Part shown: positions 9,882 through 21,159 of the stretch, one piece after another | Numbering within the stretch: the first letter of the stretch is position 1 | How the letters are laid out: each line of letters opens with the position of its first letter | From: Prorocentrum cordatum | Lineage: Eukaryota; Sar; Dinophyceae; Prorocentrales; Prorocentraceae | Length of the DNA: 64,000 bases | Direction: 5' to 3' | Assembly: GCA_963575745.1 (NCBI GenBank) | Contig: CAUYUJ010007191.1 | Span: 266,001-330,000 of the forward strand | Position numbers and translations under genes: made by a program | The notes under the pieces: generated by a model | Databases searched by the model: none | Told to the model about the DNA's origin: nothing | Seen by the model: the letters and a program-made list of their open reading frames with translations, nothing else

Positions 9882-10067
9882 TGGGTACGGAGAGAACGGG
9901 TGCAGTGCCCAGCAGCAGACGCTGCCCAGAGCAGACAGCGGCCGCGGTTGGGCAGGCGGCCTGCTGGTCTTCGGTGCACCACGCCCGCAGCGGCGCGGAC
10001 CGCGAGCCCCGCTCAAGAGGAGCAAGAGCTGCTGCTGGGCATCGTGAGCCCAGTCTTTCCGCACCCC
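9882..10067. mobile_element. SE2 foldback element, copy 1
   Basis: The ends are imperfect inverted repeats of about 35 bp: left starts TGGGTACGGAGAGAACGGG, right end reverse-complements to GGGGTGCGGAAAGACTGGG, and both continue into a GTGCCCAGCAGCAG / GATGCCCAGCAGCAG word. A second copy lies at 52597-52778. Conservation continues ~10-12 bp outside the arms in both copies (GGACGCCCG on the left), so the true ends may be slightly wider. No protein-coding content. Confidence 0.6.
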
Positions 10068-10129
10068 TCTCGATCGCCCCGACGGTTGACGTCTCTTGAA
10101 CAGGGACCGACCGTCCCGGCATTCCTATA

Positions 10130-10231
10130 GTCCTACCACGAAATGTTCTTAGAACCCGAAGCTGCTCCAATAAAAAAACAAGGTTCTTAGAACATAAACC
10201 CGATGTGATAAAATTACTCCGACGGTAGGAC
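10130..10231. mobile_element. Small foldback with GTCCTACC/GGTAGGAC ends and paired GTTCTTAGAAC palindromes
   Basis: Eight-base inverted ends (10130-10137, 10224-10231) enclose two copies of the palindrome GTTCTTAGAAC around an A-rich centre. The same palindrome recurs near 22064. Could be a decayed MITE. Confidence 0.4.
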
Positions 10232-10277
10232 CCCACATGAGAATCTGTTTAGCTTACCCTTTGCCCTTTCCTCTTCC

Positions 10278-12108
10278 TCCTGGGGCTCCCGCCTGAGACT
10301 TCCTCACAATTCACTCACAGACGAGGCTCCCGCTCGACACTTCCTCCATATTCATATCTCAAGAGCCCAAAAGTGACGACAGTTGCACGTTGCGGATGAC
10401 CCGCTCGGATTCAAACATGAAGTGCGGGCCCCATAGGGAGGGGGCTCCCGCCTGAGACTTCCTCACAATTCACTCACAGACGAGGCTCCCGCTCGAGACT
10501 TCCTCCATATTCAAGTCTCAAGAGCCCAAAAGTGACGACAGTTGCACGTTGCGGATGACCCGCACGGATTCGAACATGAAGTGCGGGCCCCATAGGGAGG
10601 GGGCTCCCGCCTGAGACTTCCTCACAATTCACTCACAGACGAGGCTCCCGCCTGATACTTCCTCCATATTCAGGCCTCAAGAGCCCAAAAGTGACGACAG
10701 TTACACGTTGCGGATGACCCGCTCGGATTCAAACATGAAGTGCGGGCCCCATAGGGAGGGGGCTCCCGCCTGAGACTTCCTACAATTCACTCACAGACGA
10801 GGCTCCCGCTCGAGACTTCCTCCATATTCAAGTCTCAAGAGCCCAAAAGTGACGACAGTTGCACGTTGCGGATGACCCGCTCGGATTCAAACATGAAGTG
10901 CGGGCCCCATAGGGAGGGGGCTCCCGCCTGAGACTTCCTCGCAATTCACTCACAGACGAGGCTCCCGCTCGAGACTTCCTCCATATTCAAGTCTCAAGAG
11001 CCCAAAAGTGACGACAGTTGCACGTTGCGGATGACCCGCTCGGATTCAAACATGAAGTGCGGGCCCCATAGGGAGGGGGCTCCCGCCTGAGACTTCCTCA
11101 CAATTCACTCACAGACGAGGCTCCCGCTCGAGACTTCCTCCATATTCAAGTCTCAAGAGCCCAAAAGTGACGACAGTTGCACGTTGCGGATGACCCGCTC
11201 GGATTCAAACATGAAGTGCGGGCCCCATAGGGAGGGGGCTCCCGCCTGAGACTTCCTCACAATTCACTCACAGACGCTCCCGCTCGAGACTTCCTCGATA
11301 TTCAAATCTCAAGATCCCAAAAGTGACGACAGTTGCACGTTGCGGATGACCCGCTCGGATTCAGACATGAAGCGCGGGCCCCATAGGGAGGGGGCTCCCG
11401 CCTGAGACTTCCTCGCAATTCACTCACAGACGAGGCTCCCGCTCGAGACGTCCTCCATATTCAGGCCTCAAGAGCCCAAAAGTGACGACAGTTACACGTT
11501 GCGGATGACCCGCTCGGATTCAAACATGAAGCGCGGGCCCCATAGGGAGGGGGCTCCCGCCTGAGACTTCTTACAATTCACTCACAGACGAGGCTCTCGC
11601 TCGAGACTTCCTCCATATTCAAGTCTCAAGAGCCCAAAAGTGACGACAGTTGCACGTTGCTGATGACCCGCTTGGACTCGAACATGAAGTGCGGGCCCCA
11701 TAGGGAGGGGGCTCCCGCCTGAGACTTCCTCGCAATTCAATCACAGACGACGCTCCCGCTCGAGACTTCCTCCATATTCAAATCTCAAGAGCCCAAAAGT
11801 GACGACAGTTGCACGTTGCGGATGACCCGCTCGGATTCAAACATGAAGTGCGGGCCCCATTGGGAGGGGGCTCCCGCCTGAGACTTCCTCACAATTCACT
11901 CACAGACAAAGCTCCCGCTCGAGACTTCCTCCATATTCAAATCTCAAGAGCCCAAAAGTGACGATTGCACGTTGCGGATGACCCGCTCGGATTCAAACAT
12001 GAAGCGCGGGCCCCATAGGGAGGGGGCTCCCGCCTGAGACCTCCTCGCAATTCACTCGCAAACGAGGCTCCCGCTCGAGACTTCCTCCATATTCATATCT
12101 CAAGAGCC
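10278..12108. repeat. ~160-bp satellite array, left part (about 11.5 units)
   Basis: Head-to-tail units of ~159-160 bp, each containing GGGGGCTCCCGCCTGAGACT, ACTCACAGACGAGGCTCCCG, CCCAAAAGTGACGACAG and GATGACCCGCTCGGATTCAA. Units differ by a few substitutions and small indels. GCTCCCGC-x-GAGACTTCCTC occurs twice per unit, so the unit itself looks like an older half-unit duplication. The array continues at 21160 after the copia element. No gene in it. Confidence 0.93.
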
Positions 12109-12898
12109 TGTGGAAGTCGAGAGCGTCTGCTGTTTTTCAGCTGCTCCGGTTCCCAACCGCCCCAGCTCTTGCTCGGTATTCTGGTTCCCGTTGGCCTCTA
12201 CGTTGGCCTCGCTCGTTTTTGCTTGATGCCCGATCTCCTGGACCCCCGTGTAGTACTGGGTTCTGGCTCTGACTTGCTCTCCGGCCCGTTTGGTCCGAGG
12301 TCGCCACTTCGCCTTTTTTTCCCATGCGCCGGCACGTGGGTCGCAGAGACACTGGCAGTTCAACCTGTGTAGGCCGCAAACCCGCTTGGGCTTGAGCCAA
12401 AAAAGTTACACGGACAAAAAGGGCTCAAAGATGTACCGCACTGCTCCGTGCTATGATTACACACGCCGCGGTGAGCAGCCCGAAGGCGCCACCAGACCGG
12501 CGTCAGAAGTGCCGCGGTGAGCGCCGAATGGCGCCACCAGACCGGCCTTGAGACAGACGTTGGACGATTCGAAGCCCCCGGAAAGCAGCAGACGGCGAAG
12601 ACACAGCGGGACGATCCTAGGCGCCCCGAGACGTCGCCAGCCTATGGCCGAGGACAAAAAACATGGGACAGGGGAGCATCGGCATAGCATCGGCATGAGT
12701 AGTCAGCAGTGGCTCAAGACCCCCCCCCCTTTTTGCCACGCCCCCTTTTGTCGGTAGCGTTGCTAGGGGAGACGCCACCGCATGTGATACAAGCTTCACG
12801 GGAACTTGCAACTACCTGTGATAATCTGCATGCGTACGCTGACAATTCTCACCCCTGCCGGCACGAGCGGCGGCGCTCGCAATGGGATGTCATCCGCA
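12109..12898 (-). repeat. copia 3' LTR
   Basis: 790 bp; on the plus strand it starts TGTGGAAG and ends TCCGCA (TCCACA in the other LTR, making a 6-bp TGTGGA/TCCACA inverted terminus). It holds an SL-like stretch at 12391-12414. Confidence 0.92.
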
Positions 12899-12906
12899 CC
12901 CCCCTC
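12899..12906 (-). other. copia polypurine tract
   Basis: On the minus strand GAGGGGGG ends exactly where the 3' LTR begins (TGCGGATGA). This is the standard position of the plus-strand primer for LTR elements. Confidence 0.75.
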
Positions 12907-12939
12907 GCCGAGCGACTGCCGGCCCCTCTGCTGCGGAAG

Positions 12940-14580
12940 TCAAGCTTGTTGCACCATGTGGATCATCTCCAGCGCTGCTCGGAACTTCGGGCCATTCAAG
13001 ACCTTAGTGAACAAGTCGGCCTTCATCTGCAAGGTGGGGCAGTGCTCGATGCTCAGCAAGAGGCCCCGGTCGTTCAGCATCTCGTGCAGCATGCCGACGC
13101 AGACGCGCTGCGTGCGCGGCAGATGGCGCAGCCGCTTCGAGTAGCCCTTGGTTGCGGCTTGGATCGTCTGCATGTTGTCGACCCTGCGCGCTATCCCAAT
13201 CCTGCGTGGAAGGACCTCGTCCAGGAGCATCTGGATCGGTATGGCCCCCCGCCGCACGACATGGGAGAATGCGACTGTTTCAGTCTCGGCGGTGCACCCT
13301 CCAGTGGACGACTGCTGCGAGCATCCCCAAGACAATGGGAAGCTACGGCCAGAGGCCGGCGAGAACAGCTCAATCCACCATCCGGCCACGGACTTGCTGG
13401 TCATCGGGTCGCCGTTCCAATCGGCGTCAGAGTGCGTCAGCAGCAGCAGATCGTCCACGTCGGCCAGGGCAAGCGTACCCTTGAGGACGTGCGTGGAGGT
13501 GCAAGCAGCATACATCATGAGACGGATGAGTGCCAAGTCGTGGACAGTGGTCCAGCGCGACACTCCGCTGCACAGACGCTGCGTGGCTGCAGCCAGGTCG
13601 GGCCTTCCAACACGGCACAAGAAGAGGGGCGACGCAGAGTGCGACGCCGCGACGTCTGCAAACCTCCCTGCCTCCTCGGAGTCCTGCGCCCAAGACTCGG
13701 CTGAGATGTACGGCGAGTCCACGGGCTTGGTGGTCCCGAGGCCGGCGTCGGCGCAGAAGCGCTCTACCATCGCCCTGGTGTAATCGATCATCGACGTCGT
13801 GACTGTGCGAGGCGCATCGGGGAGCTTCGGATCGAAAGGGTCGAGGGCGTAGTACGCACCACTGAACTTGTTCACCGGCGCCGGCTCGTCCTTGAACTCG
13901 ATGCTCTTGCACAGCGCCTCCCAGTGGGCGTCGGCCTTGCACCCCAGAGCCGCCAGGAGCAGGTCGTCGACGTAGACGGTCAGCATGCTCCCGTCGGCAT
14001 GGACGAACACGCCCGACCAAGAGGGCACCGAATGCCATCCGAGTCCGAGCAATACCTGGGTGAGCTTCTTCTCCCACAGGGCTCCTGCCTCCGGGTGCCC
14101 GTACAGGGCCAGGAGGAGCAGACGCACGGGCAGAACGTACAGTGGCTTGCTCCTGTCGCCCCCCTCGAACCACGAGTCGGGCCACCACTCCCTGGGTATC
14201 TCAACCCACGTCTCGATCCTGCCGTCCACGTTGATGCGGGCCTGGAGGTAGGCTTGCAGCGCGTCTCGCACAGTGATGCTGAGGCGCTTCAGGATAGCCG
14301 CCGCCATGGTGCACCGAATGGCGACGAAGGACGCCGGGCTGTTGCTCACCTCCTCGTACAAGTTCACCGCCGCCGTCCCCGTCTCAGTCCTGATGTTCGA
14401 TCCCTGGAACACCGCGCGAAATTTCATCCTCCTATCCTCTGCGCGCTCCACTTCAGCGTTGGTCTCGCCCAAGATCCCGAAGATGCGGCCCGTCATGACC
14501 TCGGCCTTCGAGTTGTCGCGCACGAGGTCTTTGCATTCCCTCACCGTGGACGTCCCAAGTTTTCCGGGTACGGTGCCCAC
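12940..14580 (-). pseudogene. copia reverse transcriptase and RNase H
   Basis: An open frame of 546 codons that ends 33 bases before the polypurine tract. RT motifs: ITVRDALQAYLQA (first catalytic Asp), ALYGHPEAGALWEKK and LTVYVDDLLLAAL (YVDD). RNase H follows: THSDADWNGDPMTSKSVAGW (Asp), GGCTAETETVAFSH (Glu), and near the end KADLFTKVLNGP, the characteristic copia C-terminus. The frame has no authentic start; it is the 3' part of a polyprotein whose frame is broken near 14580. RT copies the RNA and RNase H removes it. The catalytic residues are intact although the polyprotein is not. Confidence 0.85.
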
Positions 14581-14922
14581 GAAGCTCCTTGTCTATGGCA
14601 GCCCGTGCCTTGGCCGACTTTGCTTCCTCCAGCTTCAGCGGGACCTTCCGGGTGACGAGCACGGACCACTTGGGCGTCTTCCTGCCGACGTCGTGCTGCG
14701 CGGTGTCGTCGTGGTCGGTGTGGCCCCCGGCGATGGGCAAAATAGACTGCCAGATCAGACGTGCGAGCTCCTGGGAGCATGGCCCTCGGAGGTCCACGCT
14801 CTCGTCGCGACAGCCGTCGATCGACTCCGGCGGCATCTCCGGCGCCAGGGCGCGCGGCTCGAGCAACTTGCGGAGCCCCGCGCTGTTCGCGAACACACGC
14901 AGGGTGTCGTCCGTGCGGCGCT
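14453..14922 (-). pseudogene. copia integrase-RT linker, displaced frame
   Basis: Between the integrase and RT frames about 150 codons lie in a third frame (RVFANSAGLRKLLEPRALAP ... KVPLKLEEAKSAKARAAIDK). This is linker sequence normally upstream of the copia RT. It is separated from the integrase frame at a 35-bp palindrome (14906-14940) and from the RT frame near 14580, so two indels are needed to explain it. Confidence 0.6.
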
Positions 14923-17900
14923 GAGCGCCGCACGGACGACCCCATCGAGCGGCTCGAAGGGGTCGTCGCTCTGGCCCTCCGCGGCAGACACGCTGAGGCT
15001 AGCCATCGAGACGTCACGAAGATCAGATCCAGCGTGCTCCAGCAGCTGCCGCACGTCGCTGCGCAACCAAACGGAGGACGTCGGCGGCCACCCCCAGTAG
15101 ATGTAGCCTCCCTGCTTGACGACGTGACGGCACAGGCCAACAGCGACCTCGACCCGGCGGTCTGGGAGTTCGCCTGGCGTGCGCACCGTGCTGACCCAGA
15201 CGTGCAGCGGAATGCCAAGCTGGCTGCAAGCCCGGACGATGCCGTGCAGCGCCCTGATGGTTTCCTTCCTGCACAGCTCGTCGCCCTCCGTGACTCTGAC
15301 GGTCAGGGCGCGCTGCGGCATGAGCTCCGCGATCATCGAATCCTCCTCCGTAGATATATCCACCACAACAACCTTGAACTGCCCGCTCTGGATCTTCGTG
15401 CGAGCAGTTCGCAAGATGTCGCCCTGCAGTCCGGACTGGCTCAGGCGCGTGGCCATCGCGCCGGCCGCCGCAGCAGCTGGGCCATCTTGCACATGCGCGG
15501 CCTCGTACTCAGGCTTCACGCTCGGCCGATCCCTGCCCACGTGCATGAGCTGAGCTGCAGCCGGTACTTCAGCAGCCGGGGGTCCACGAGCGCCCTCGCT
15601 TCCGGCGTTCGCGGCACTTGCCGGGAGGCTCCCCCTGGTCCGCTTGGCATGTTCATATGCCGCCTTCCGAGCTTCTTGAGCGGCGAAGCCCACGGGATCC
15701 TTCTCCTTCCACTCCTGGCGCAACTTCTCCTGGTGAGATTTCTTGAACATGAGCCATGCCTCGGGGAGGACTGTGGGCGGCCTCCGGCTCCAGGGCGGAA
15801 CCGAAATCGTCCTCGTATGGTGCCCGTGCGGGAAGGTGTCAATCCTCCAGCCCTTGGGCGCACGATTCTCCTCAACCTCCAACTCCGCACGGCCGAGCTC
15901 GGCAGGCTCGTCCTTAGGCTCGTGTTCGGTGGCGGCCTGCTCGCCGCCGTTCTTCTCGACCACCTCCTCCTCTGGCCCCGGGTCGTCCGCCGCCTGCGAG
16001 TCCTCGGGGTCCAGCACGACGGACTCGACGAAGTTGCCCGGCTCCAGCTTCGGGGCGCCCCCCTCCATGGCCCCGTCGTAGGCCTCGTCGCCCGGCTCCT
16101 CGCTCACCTCGGACAGCTGCAACGCCCACGACTCGTTGTCATCAGTCACCGCTGGCGCTGGGAAGCTCGCATCCCTGGATGCTCCGGCGAGCTTGAGGCG
16201 CTGGCGCATGGGGAAGATGATGCGGTCCGGGAAGTCGACCTCCGCGGAGTATCTGATGCATGCCCGGGACGGCCGGTCGCTGCTCAGGAGGCGCTCCAGC
16301 TTGACGACGCCGCACGTCCGGTTCCACGCGAAGCCTGGCCCGCAACCGATGCCGACCAGCACGTGCGGCACCATCCTGGGGCTCCATTTCGAAGGCTTGG
16401 CCCCGCCGCGCCGGGCAGCAGCGACGAATACCAGCGCTCCGAATGGGTACTGCTCGTACTCGGCGGACGTGTCGTAGCGGCGCTCGTGCGGAGTGAACCC
16501 GTCCGCCCCCCTGCAGTGGCCGTTGTACCGCATGCACCAATAACAGATCGCGCACACCCACCACGACGCCGGAAAGGCGGCCATGAGGAGCAAGGCCCGG
16601 GCCCCCTCGACCACAGTGCGGTTGAACCGCTCGATGACTCCGTTGCTCTGCGGCGCGCGCGGGATGCTCCGATAATGCGCGAACGGCCGCATTCTGCGAA
16701 TCTTGCGTCTCGCAGCCGCAAGCTCGGGGGCATTGTCGCTCCACCAGCGGCGGATCTCAGGCACAGCGCTGTCGAAGGTGTGGTGGGCCTCGACGATGGT
16801 GTCGGCGTCCCTGGAGCTCGCCGGAAAGACTCCGGCGAACTTCGCACGCTCGTCGAGCATGTTCAAGCTGTACTTCGCCGTTCGAGCGGCCTCCGAAACC
16901 GGCTGCATGACGATGTGGTCCATGTGCACGCACGCGCCGAACGGCCTCTCGTCCGCGTCGGCGCAGCGAACGCACGCGCCGCTGACCGGGCGTCGCCGCG
17001 AAGGCCACTTGGCGTGCTTGCCCCCCCGGCACCCGGGACAGTACTTCGGCATGGCCGGCTGGCGCAACGCGAGGTGCTCCTTCGTGAGGCGCGACGTGTC
17101 GCAGGGCAGCACGACGTCGTCGAAGGAGTCCTCAAGCTGGATCCGGTGGAGGATTTTGTCGTCCTGCATCAGGTCGCCGTCGTAGCTCGTGATGCCTCCC
17201 TCCAGCACTCGGGCAACGTGCCTTGCAGCGTCGTCGTGCCCAGGGTCCACGGTCTGGTCCACAATCCCGATCTGCGAGATCTCCCCCCCGTCCTCCTGCT
17301 CCACGTCCTTCTCGTCCTCCTCGTGCTCGTCCTCCCCCAGCTCCACGTCGTCGTCTTGAGGTGGATCCGCCTCCAGAGGCAGGGCGTCGTCGATCAGCGC
17401 GCCGTCGTCGACCACAGCGACGTTGACCAGCAGCCGCTTGCCCGCAGATGGGTCCCTGCGTGGCTTGGGCTGCGACTCGACATACGGCACGAAGTCGGGG
17501 TCGACCTTCACGCCGACGCGACACCCATCAGGCAGGAAAACGTCCGCAGCAGGAGCGAAAGGCTTCCAGGTGAACTCGAAGCCCAACTGGGCACAGCGGC
17601 GCCCAACCGTCAGCACGCGGACCGTCTCGTCCGCATCCTCGAGCACGGTCGCCTCCACGTCCCCGCCGATCTCGCTGAGGTGCGTGACGACGGCGCGATC
17701 GCAGTGGACGTTGCCTCCACCGGTCTCAACCGCGACCTGGTCGTGGAGATCCATGTGGGCCCCCTGGAGGCCCTTCCCCGACGCGTCGAAGGTGGTCGCG
17801 GTGTCCAGCACCCATTTGTCGGAGGCGCCGCACAGGCTCCCCGACGAGCAGAGGTGCAGCTTCTTGCCGCCGCCCTTGCCCTTCTGCTTGGCCTCGGCCT

Positions 17901-18150
17901 CGCGTTTCGCCTTCGAGACCGCCGCGAGGTCCCGCTTGTCGCCGTCGCCGTGCTTGTAGATGCACTTGTCCCCGTGCGAGCACTTGCCGTCCGCGAAGAA
18001 CTTGCGCGCGTCGCCGGGCTGCCGCCCGAGGGTGACCGCGGTCCCTGCTGGCCAGGCCGCGGTGGGCGTGTGAACGCTGTCCTTCCAGTGGACGTGCTTG
18101 CAATTGTCGCCGAACTTGCAGCTCCCGGACCTCCAGAATCCACAGGCGAC
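14923..18150 (-). pseudogene. copia CCCH fingers, protease and integrase
   Basis: A continuous minus-strand frame. From ~18142 it encodes two CCCH-type fingers: CGFWRSGSCKFGDNCKHVH (C-x7-C-x5-C-x3-H), then CSHGDKCIYKH, which lacks its first Cys. The aspartic protease core is WVLDTATTFDASG near 17810. Integrase has a zinc-binding CPGCRGGKH segment (~17030), then a DDE triad: HMDHIV (~16920), WWSDNAPEL (~16740) and PQSNGVIERFNR (~16640). A long acidic tail follows. Protease cuts the polyprotein; integrase inserts the cDNA. The usual HHCC is incompletely conserved by eye. The frame is broken from Gag upstream (~18150) and from the RT linker downstream. Confidence 0.8.
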
Positions 18151-20344
18151 CTGTCAGGTGCAGGCTTGGCCAGTTCCCTGGCCGCGGCCTTGGCTTTCCC
18201 CTTCGGCGCGGCCTGCCTGACCTGCTTCACCTGCTTTGGCGTCGGGGTCAGGGCGTCGACGGTCTTGTTCTGCGCAGCTCTCGCGCACGCCCTCCTGGCC
18301 GAATCGCACAAGAACTGCAGCGTCTTCTCTGGGGCGTCGTCGAGGGCGCGGTCGAACTGGGCAAACTCGAACGCGAGGTCGGGGGCCTTGCGGAGCTCCG
18401 GCTCGACGATCGCGAGCAGCAGCGCCTCGTCCGGCTCGGCGCTCATCAGGGCGAGCCTGGCGTCCAGGGCGTCGAGGTACACCTCGAGATCCCCATTGTA
18501 CTTCAGAGCGTTGAGCGCCGCGAGGTGAACGCGGTGCGCCTTGCCGCTGTCGAGCTCGAAACGCCGGAGGATCATGTAGAGGGCCGCCCTGCCGGACGCG
18601 GGCGTGCCGAAGCGCGCGTTCTTCTCCTGGTGCAACGTCAGCTGCCGGCCTATGGCGCCGGACGCGCCTTTCTTCAGCGCGGAGCAGAGCTCCGTGTCGA
18701 AGAGGTCCCACTTCTTGGGGATGTACTCGACGTCCTCGACGCGGTCAGCTTCGAAGGCGCTCTTCACGTACTTCGTCGCCCTGACCTTTGAGCGGTTCGA
18801 AACGCGGCAACACTCTGTCATCAAATCGTTGGTCCACTTGCGGAGACCAGCTGCGCTCGTGAGGGGGTCGATCTTCATCTCCTTGACCGTCGTGCGGCGG
18901 CGCATGAAGGCCTCGTCCTCGTCCTCGCTGTCGCTGCTAGCAATGCAATGCTGCGTTGGCGAGCCCGCCCCAAGGCCCGTGCCTGGCAGAGCGCCAGGCG
19001 ACGCCGCCGACGGCATCGCCGGCGCGGCGGCCATCGGAGCTGCTGCCGCGGGGTCTGTGCGACCACGACTCGCCGCGCTCCCAATGCAGAATCCAGAGGA
19101 CATAAGTGGGTTGACGACTCTCTTGGCGAGCGGAGGCAGCATGGCGATCGGCACGCGCGGCGCTGGCGCCGTCGTCATTCCAGTGTGGTGCGCGGATCTC
19201 TGAGCCGCGGCCAGCTCCCGCCTGACCTCGGCCACCTTCCGCATCTCGCTTTCCGCCTGTACCTCTGCCCTCGTTGTCCTGGCATTCGCCTCCACGCAGC
19301 GCTGGAAGGCGTCGCTGATCTCGTCCCCCAGCTTCTGGATGTACTCGTTGGCTTCCTTGCTGAACTCCTCGGAGTACCTGTTGTTGTCCTGAAGCTGCTC
19401 GTGGGTTGAGTCGCTCTGCCATCGCCAAACAGCCGCCTCCTCGGACTCCTCGTGGACCCGGTCGTGCAGCATTTCGATCCGCTCCTCGTAGACCAACTGC
19501 TCGTCGAAGAACTGCTTCTCCCGCGCCTCCACGGCGATCTGCTGTCGGGCCGCGGCCGCCGCCTGCACTCGCGCGGCCTCGGCCGCTCGGGTGTGTGTGC
19601 GCGCAGCTCCAGCATGTCGCTGCGCTCCTCGAGGTGGGCGCACTCGTTTCGCAAGCCCTCCTCGGTCACGCGCATGCGGCGCTCGGCGCTCACCTCAAGC
19701 TCCCGGAATCTCGCGGCGACCTGCCGCTCGACCCCTTCCTCGGTCAAGAGGAAATGCTGCCTTTGTACGCCGAGTTCGCCGTGAAACTCTGCTCGATAGC
19801 CGTCGCGGCATTCCTCCGCAATGCCCTCGACCACCTGCCTCCAACGAACATCCTGGTTCTGGGCCGCCTCGTGCTCCACGACCTCAACGCGCTGGCGGAG
19901 TTCCGCGAAGAGCTGCTGGTCCCTCAGCCGTTCGCGCTCTTGCGCCTCGGCCCGGATCGCCTGCATCTCGTGCCTCGCGTTGTGCTCCGCCGCCTGGATT
20001 ACCTCGTCCCTCACGCCGCTCTCGACAACCGCCTCGGCTGCGTAACGCTCTCGCAGTCGTCGTGCAACTGTCTCCTCTGCCTCCCAACGACTGCGTCTTG
20101 CTTCCACTTCGAACTCCTCCATCCTCTCGTGGATCCTCTCCTCGTCCACGTTCTCGATGATCCTGCTCAACTCCCGCGCCCAATCGACGCTCAAGTCGGT
20201 CGCCTCGTCCGCGATCGGGATGTGGGGCGACCGGCTACGGTCCACCGCTCCCTGCTGCTCCTGACGGTCTGGACTCGGCGGTCCGGCCACCGGGTCCATC
20301 CTCGGCGGGCCCGCCAGTGGAATCAACGTTGGTCGATACGCCAT
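18140..20344 (-). pseudogene. copia Gag (coiled-coil N-terminus, capsid-like middle), one internal frameshift
   Basis: Starts at an ATG 26 bases inside the 5' LTR edge (MAYRPTLIPLAG). Residues ~40-250 are a long Arg/Glu/Ala coiled coil. The frame slips in a short CA run at ~19590-19605 and continues in another frame through another coiled coil (QQIAVEAREKQFFDEQLVYE) to a helical capsid-like region (TSAAGLRKWTNDLMTECC ... KYNGDLEVYLDALDARLAL), ending near 18140 where the CCCH fingers begin in a third frame. The nucleocapsid role is inferred from position. No primer-binding site matching a known tRNA end was recognised between the LTR and this start. Confidence 0.7.
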
Positions 20345-20369
20345 TGTGGTTGTAAGCAAGGTTCCTAAC

Positions 20370-21159
20370 TGTGGAAGTCGAGAGTGTCTGCTGTTTTTCA
20401 GCTGCTCCGGCTCCCAACCGCCCTAGCTCTTGCTCGGTATTCTGGTTCCCGTTGGCCTCTACGTTGGCCTCGCTCGTTCTTGCTTGATGCCCGATCTCCT
20501 GGACCCCCGTGTAGTACTGGGTTCTGGCTCTGACTTGCTCTCCGGCCCGTTTGGTCCGAGGTCGCCACTTCGTTTTTTTTTCCCATGCACCGGCACGTGG
20601 ATCGCAGAGACACTGGCAGTTCAACCTGTTTAGGCCAAAAACCCGTTTGGGCTTGAGCCAAAAAAGTTACACGGACAAAAAGGGCTCAAAGATGTACCGC
20701 ACTGCTCCGTGCTATGATTACACACGCCGCGGTGAGCAGCCCGAAGGCGCCACCAGACCGGCGTCAGAAGTGCCGCGGTGAGCGCCGAATGGCGCCACCA
20801 GACCGGCCTTGAGACAGACGTTGGACGATTCGAAGCCCCCGGAAAGCAGCAGACGGCGAAGACACAGCGGGACGATCCTAGGCGCCCCGAGACGTCGCCA
20901 GCCTATGGCCGAGGACAAAAAACATGGGACAGGGGAGCATCGGCATAGCATCGGCATGAGTAGTCAGCAGTGGCTCAAGACCCCACCCCCTTTTTGCCAC
21001 GCCCCCTTTTATCGGTAGCGTTGCTGGGGGAGACGCCACCGCATGTGATACAAGCTTCACGGGAACTTGCAACTACCTGTGATAATCTGCATGCGTACGC
21101 TGACAATTCTCACCCCTGCCGGCACGAGCGGCGGCGCTCGCAATGGGATGTCATCCACA
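20370..21159 (-). repeat. copia 5' LTR
   Basis: 790 bp, TGTGGA...TCCACA on the plus strand; about 16 substitutions from the other LTR. It contains the same SL-like stretch at 20652-20675. Confidence 0.92.

Larger units (their letters stand above)
12109..21159 (-). mobile_element. Ty1/copia LTR retrotransposon (9.05 kb), frameshifted
   Basis: Two 790-bp LTRs bound a 7.47-kb interior read on the minus strand: Gag, protease, integrase, reverse transcriptase, RNase H. Integrase before RT is the copia order. A 6-bp AGAGCC repeat at 12103-12108 and 21160-21165 is the target duplication, and the sequence outside is the same satellite on both sides, so the insertion boundaries are firm. The LTRs differ at about 16 of 790 positions (~98% identical), so insertion is fairly recent, yet the coding region already has four frame breaks. 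Confidence 0.93.

Noticed and set aside
8903-10236. Glu, Arg, Gly, Leu or Pro homopolymer frames, also around 29.2-30.4, 37.8-38.6 and 53.6-54.5 kb
   Set aside because: Produced by GGA/TCC microsatellites, open in several frames at once on both strands.
10560-10580. B-box-like sequence (GTTCGAATCC on the minus strand) in one satellite unit, suggesting a tRNA-derived SINE
   Set aside because: Other units read differently at this point, no A box at a suitable distance and no cloverleaf could be drawn.
10278-12108. CRISPR-like array
   Set aside because: The ~160-bp units are directly adjacent with no unique spacers, and the genome is eukaryotic.
14761-18528. 1255-codon open frame on the plus strand
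   Set aside because: Antisense to the copia protease-integrase region. It has no domain motifs, while the minus strand carries the full integrase triad.
20345-20369. Primer-binding site for the copia element
   Set aside because: The sequence after the 5' LTR (GTTAGGAACCTTGC) does not match an initiator-tRNA site I can recognise, so no call was made.
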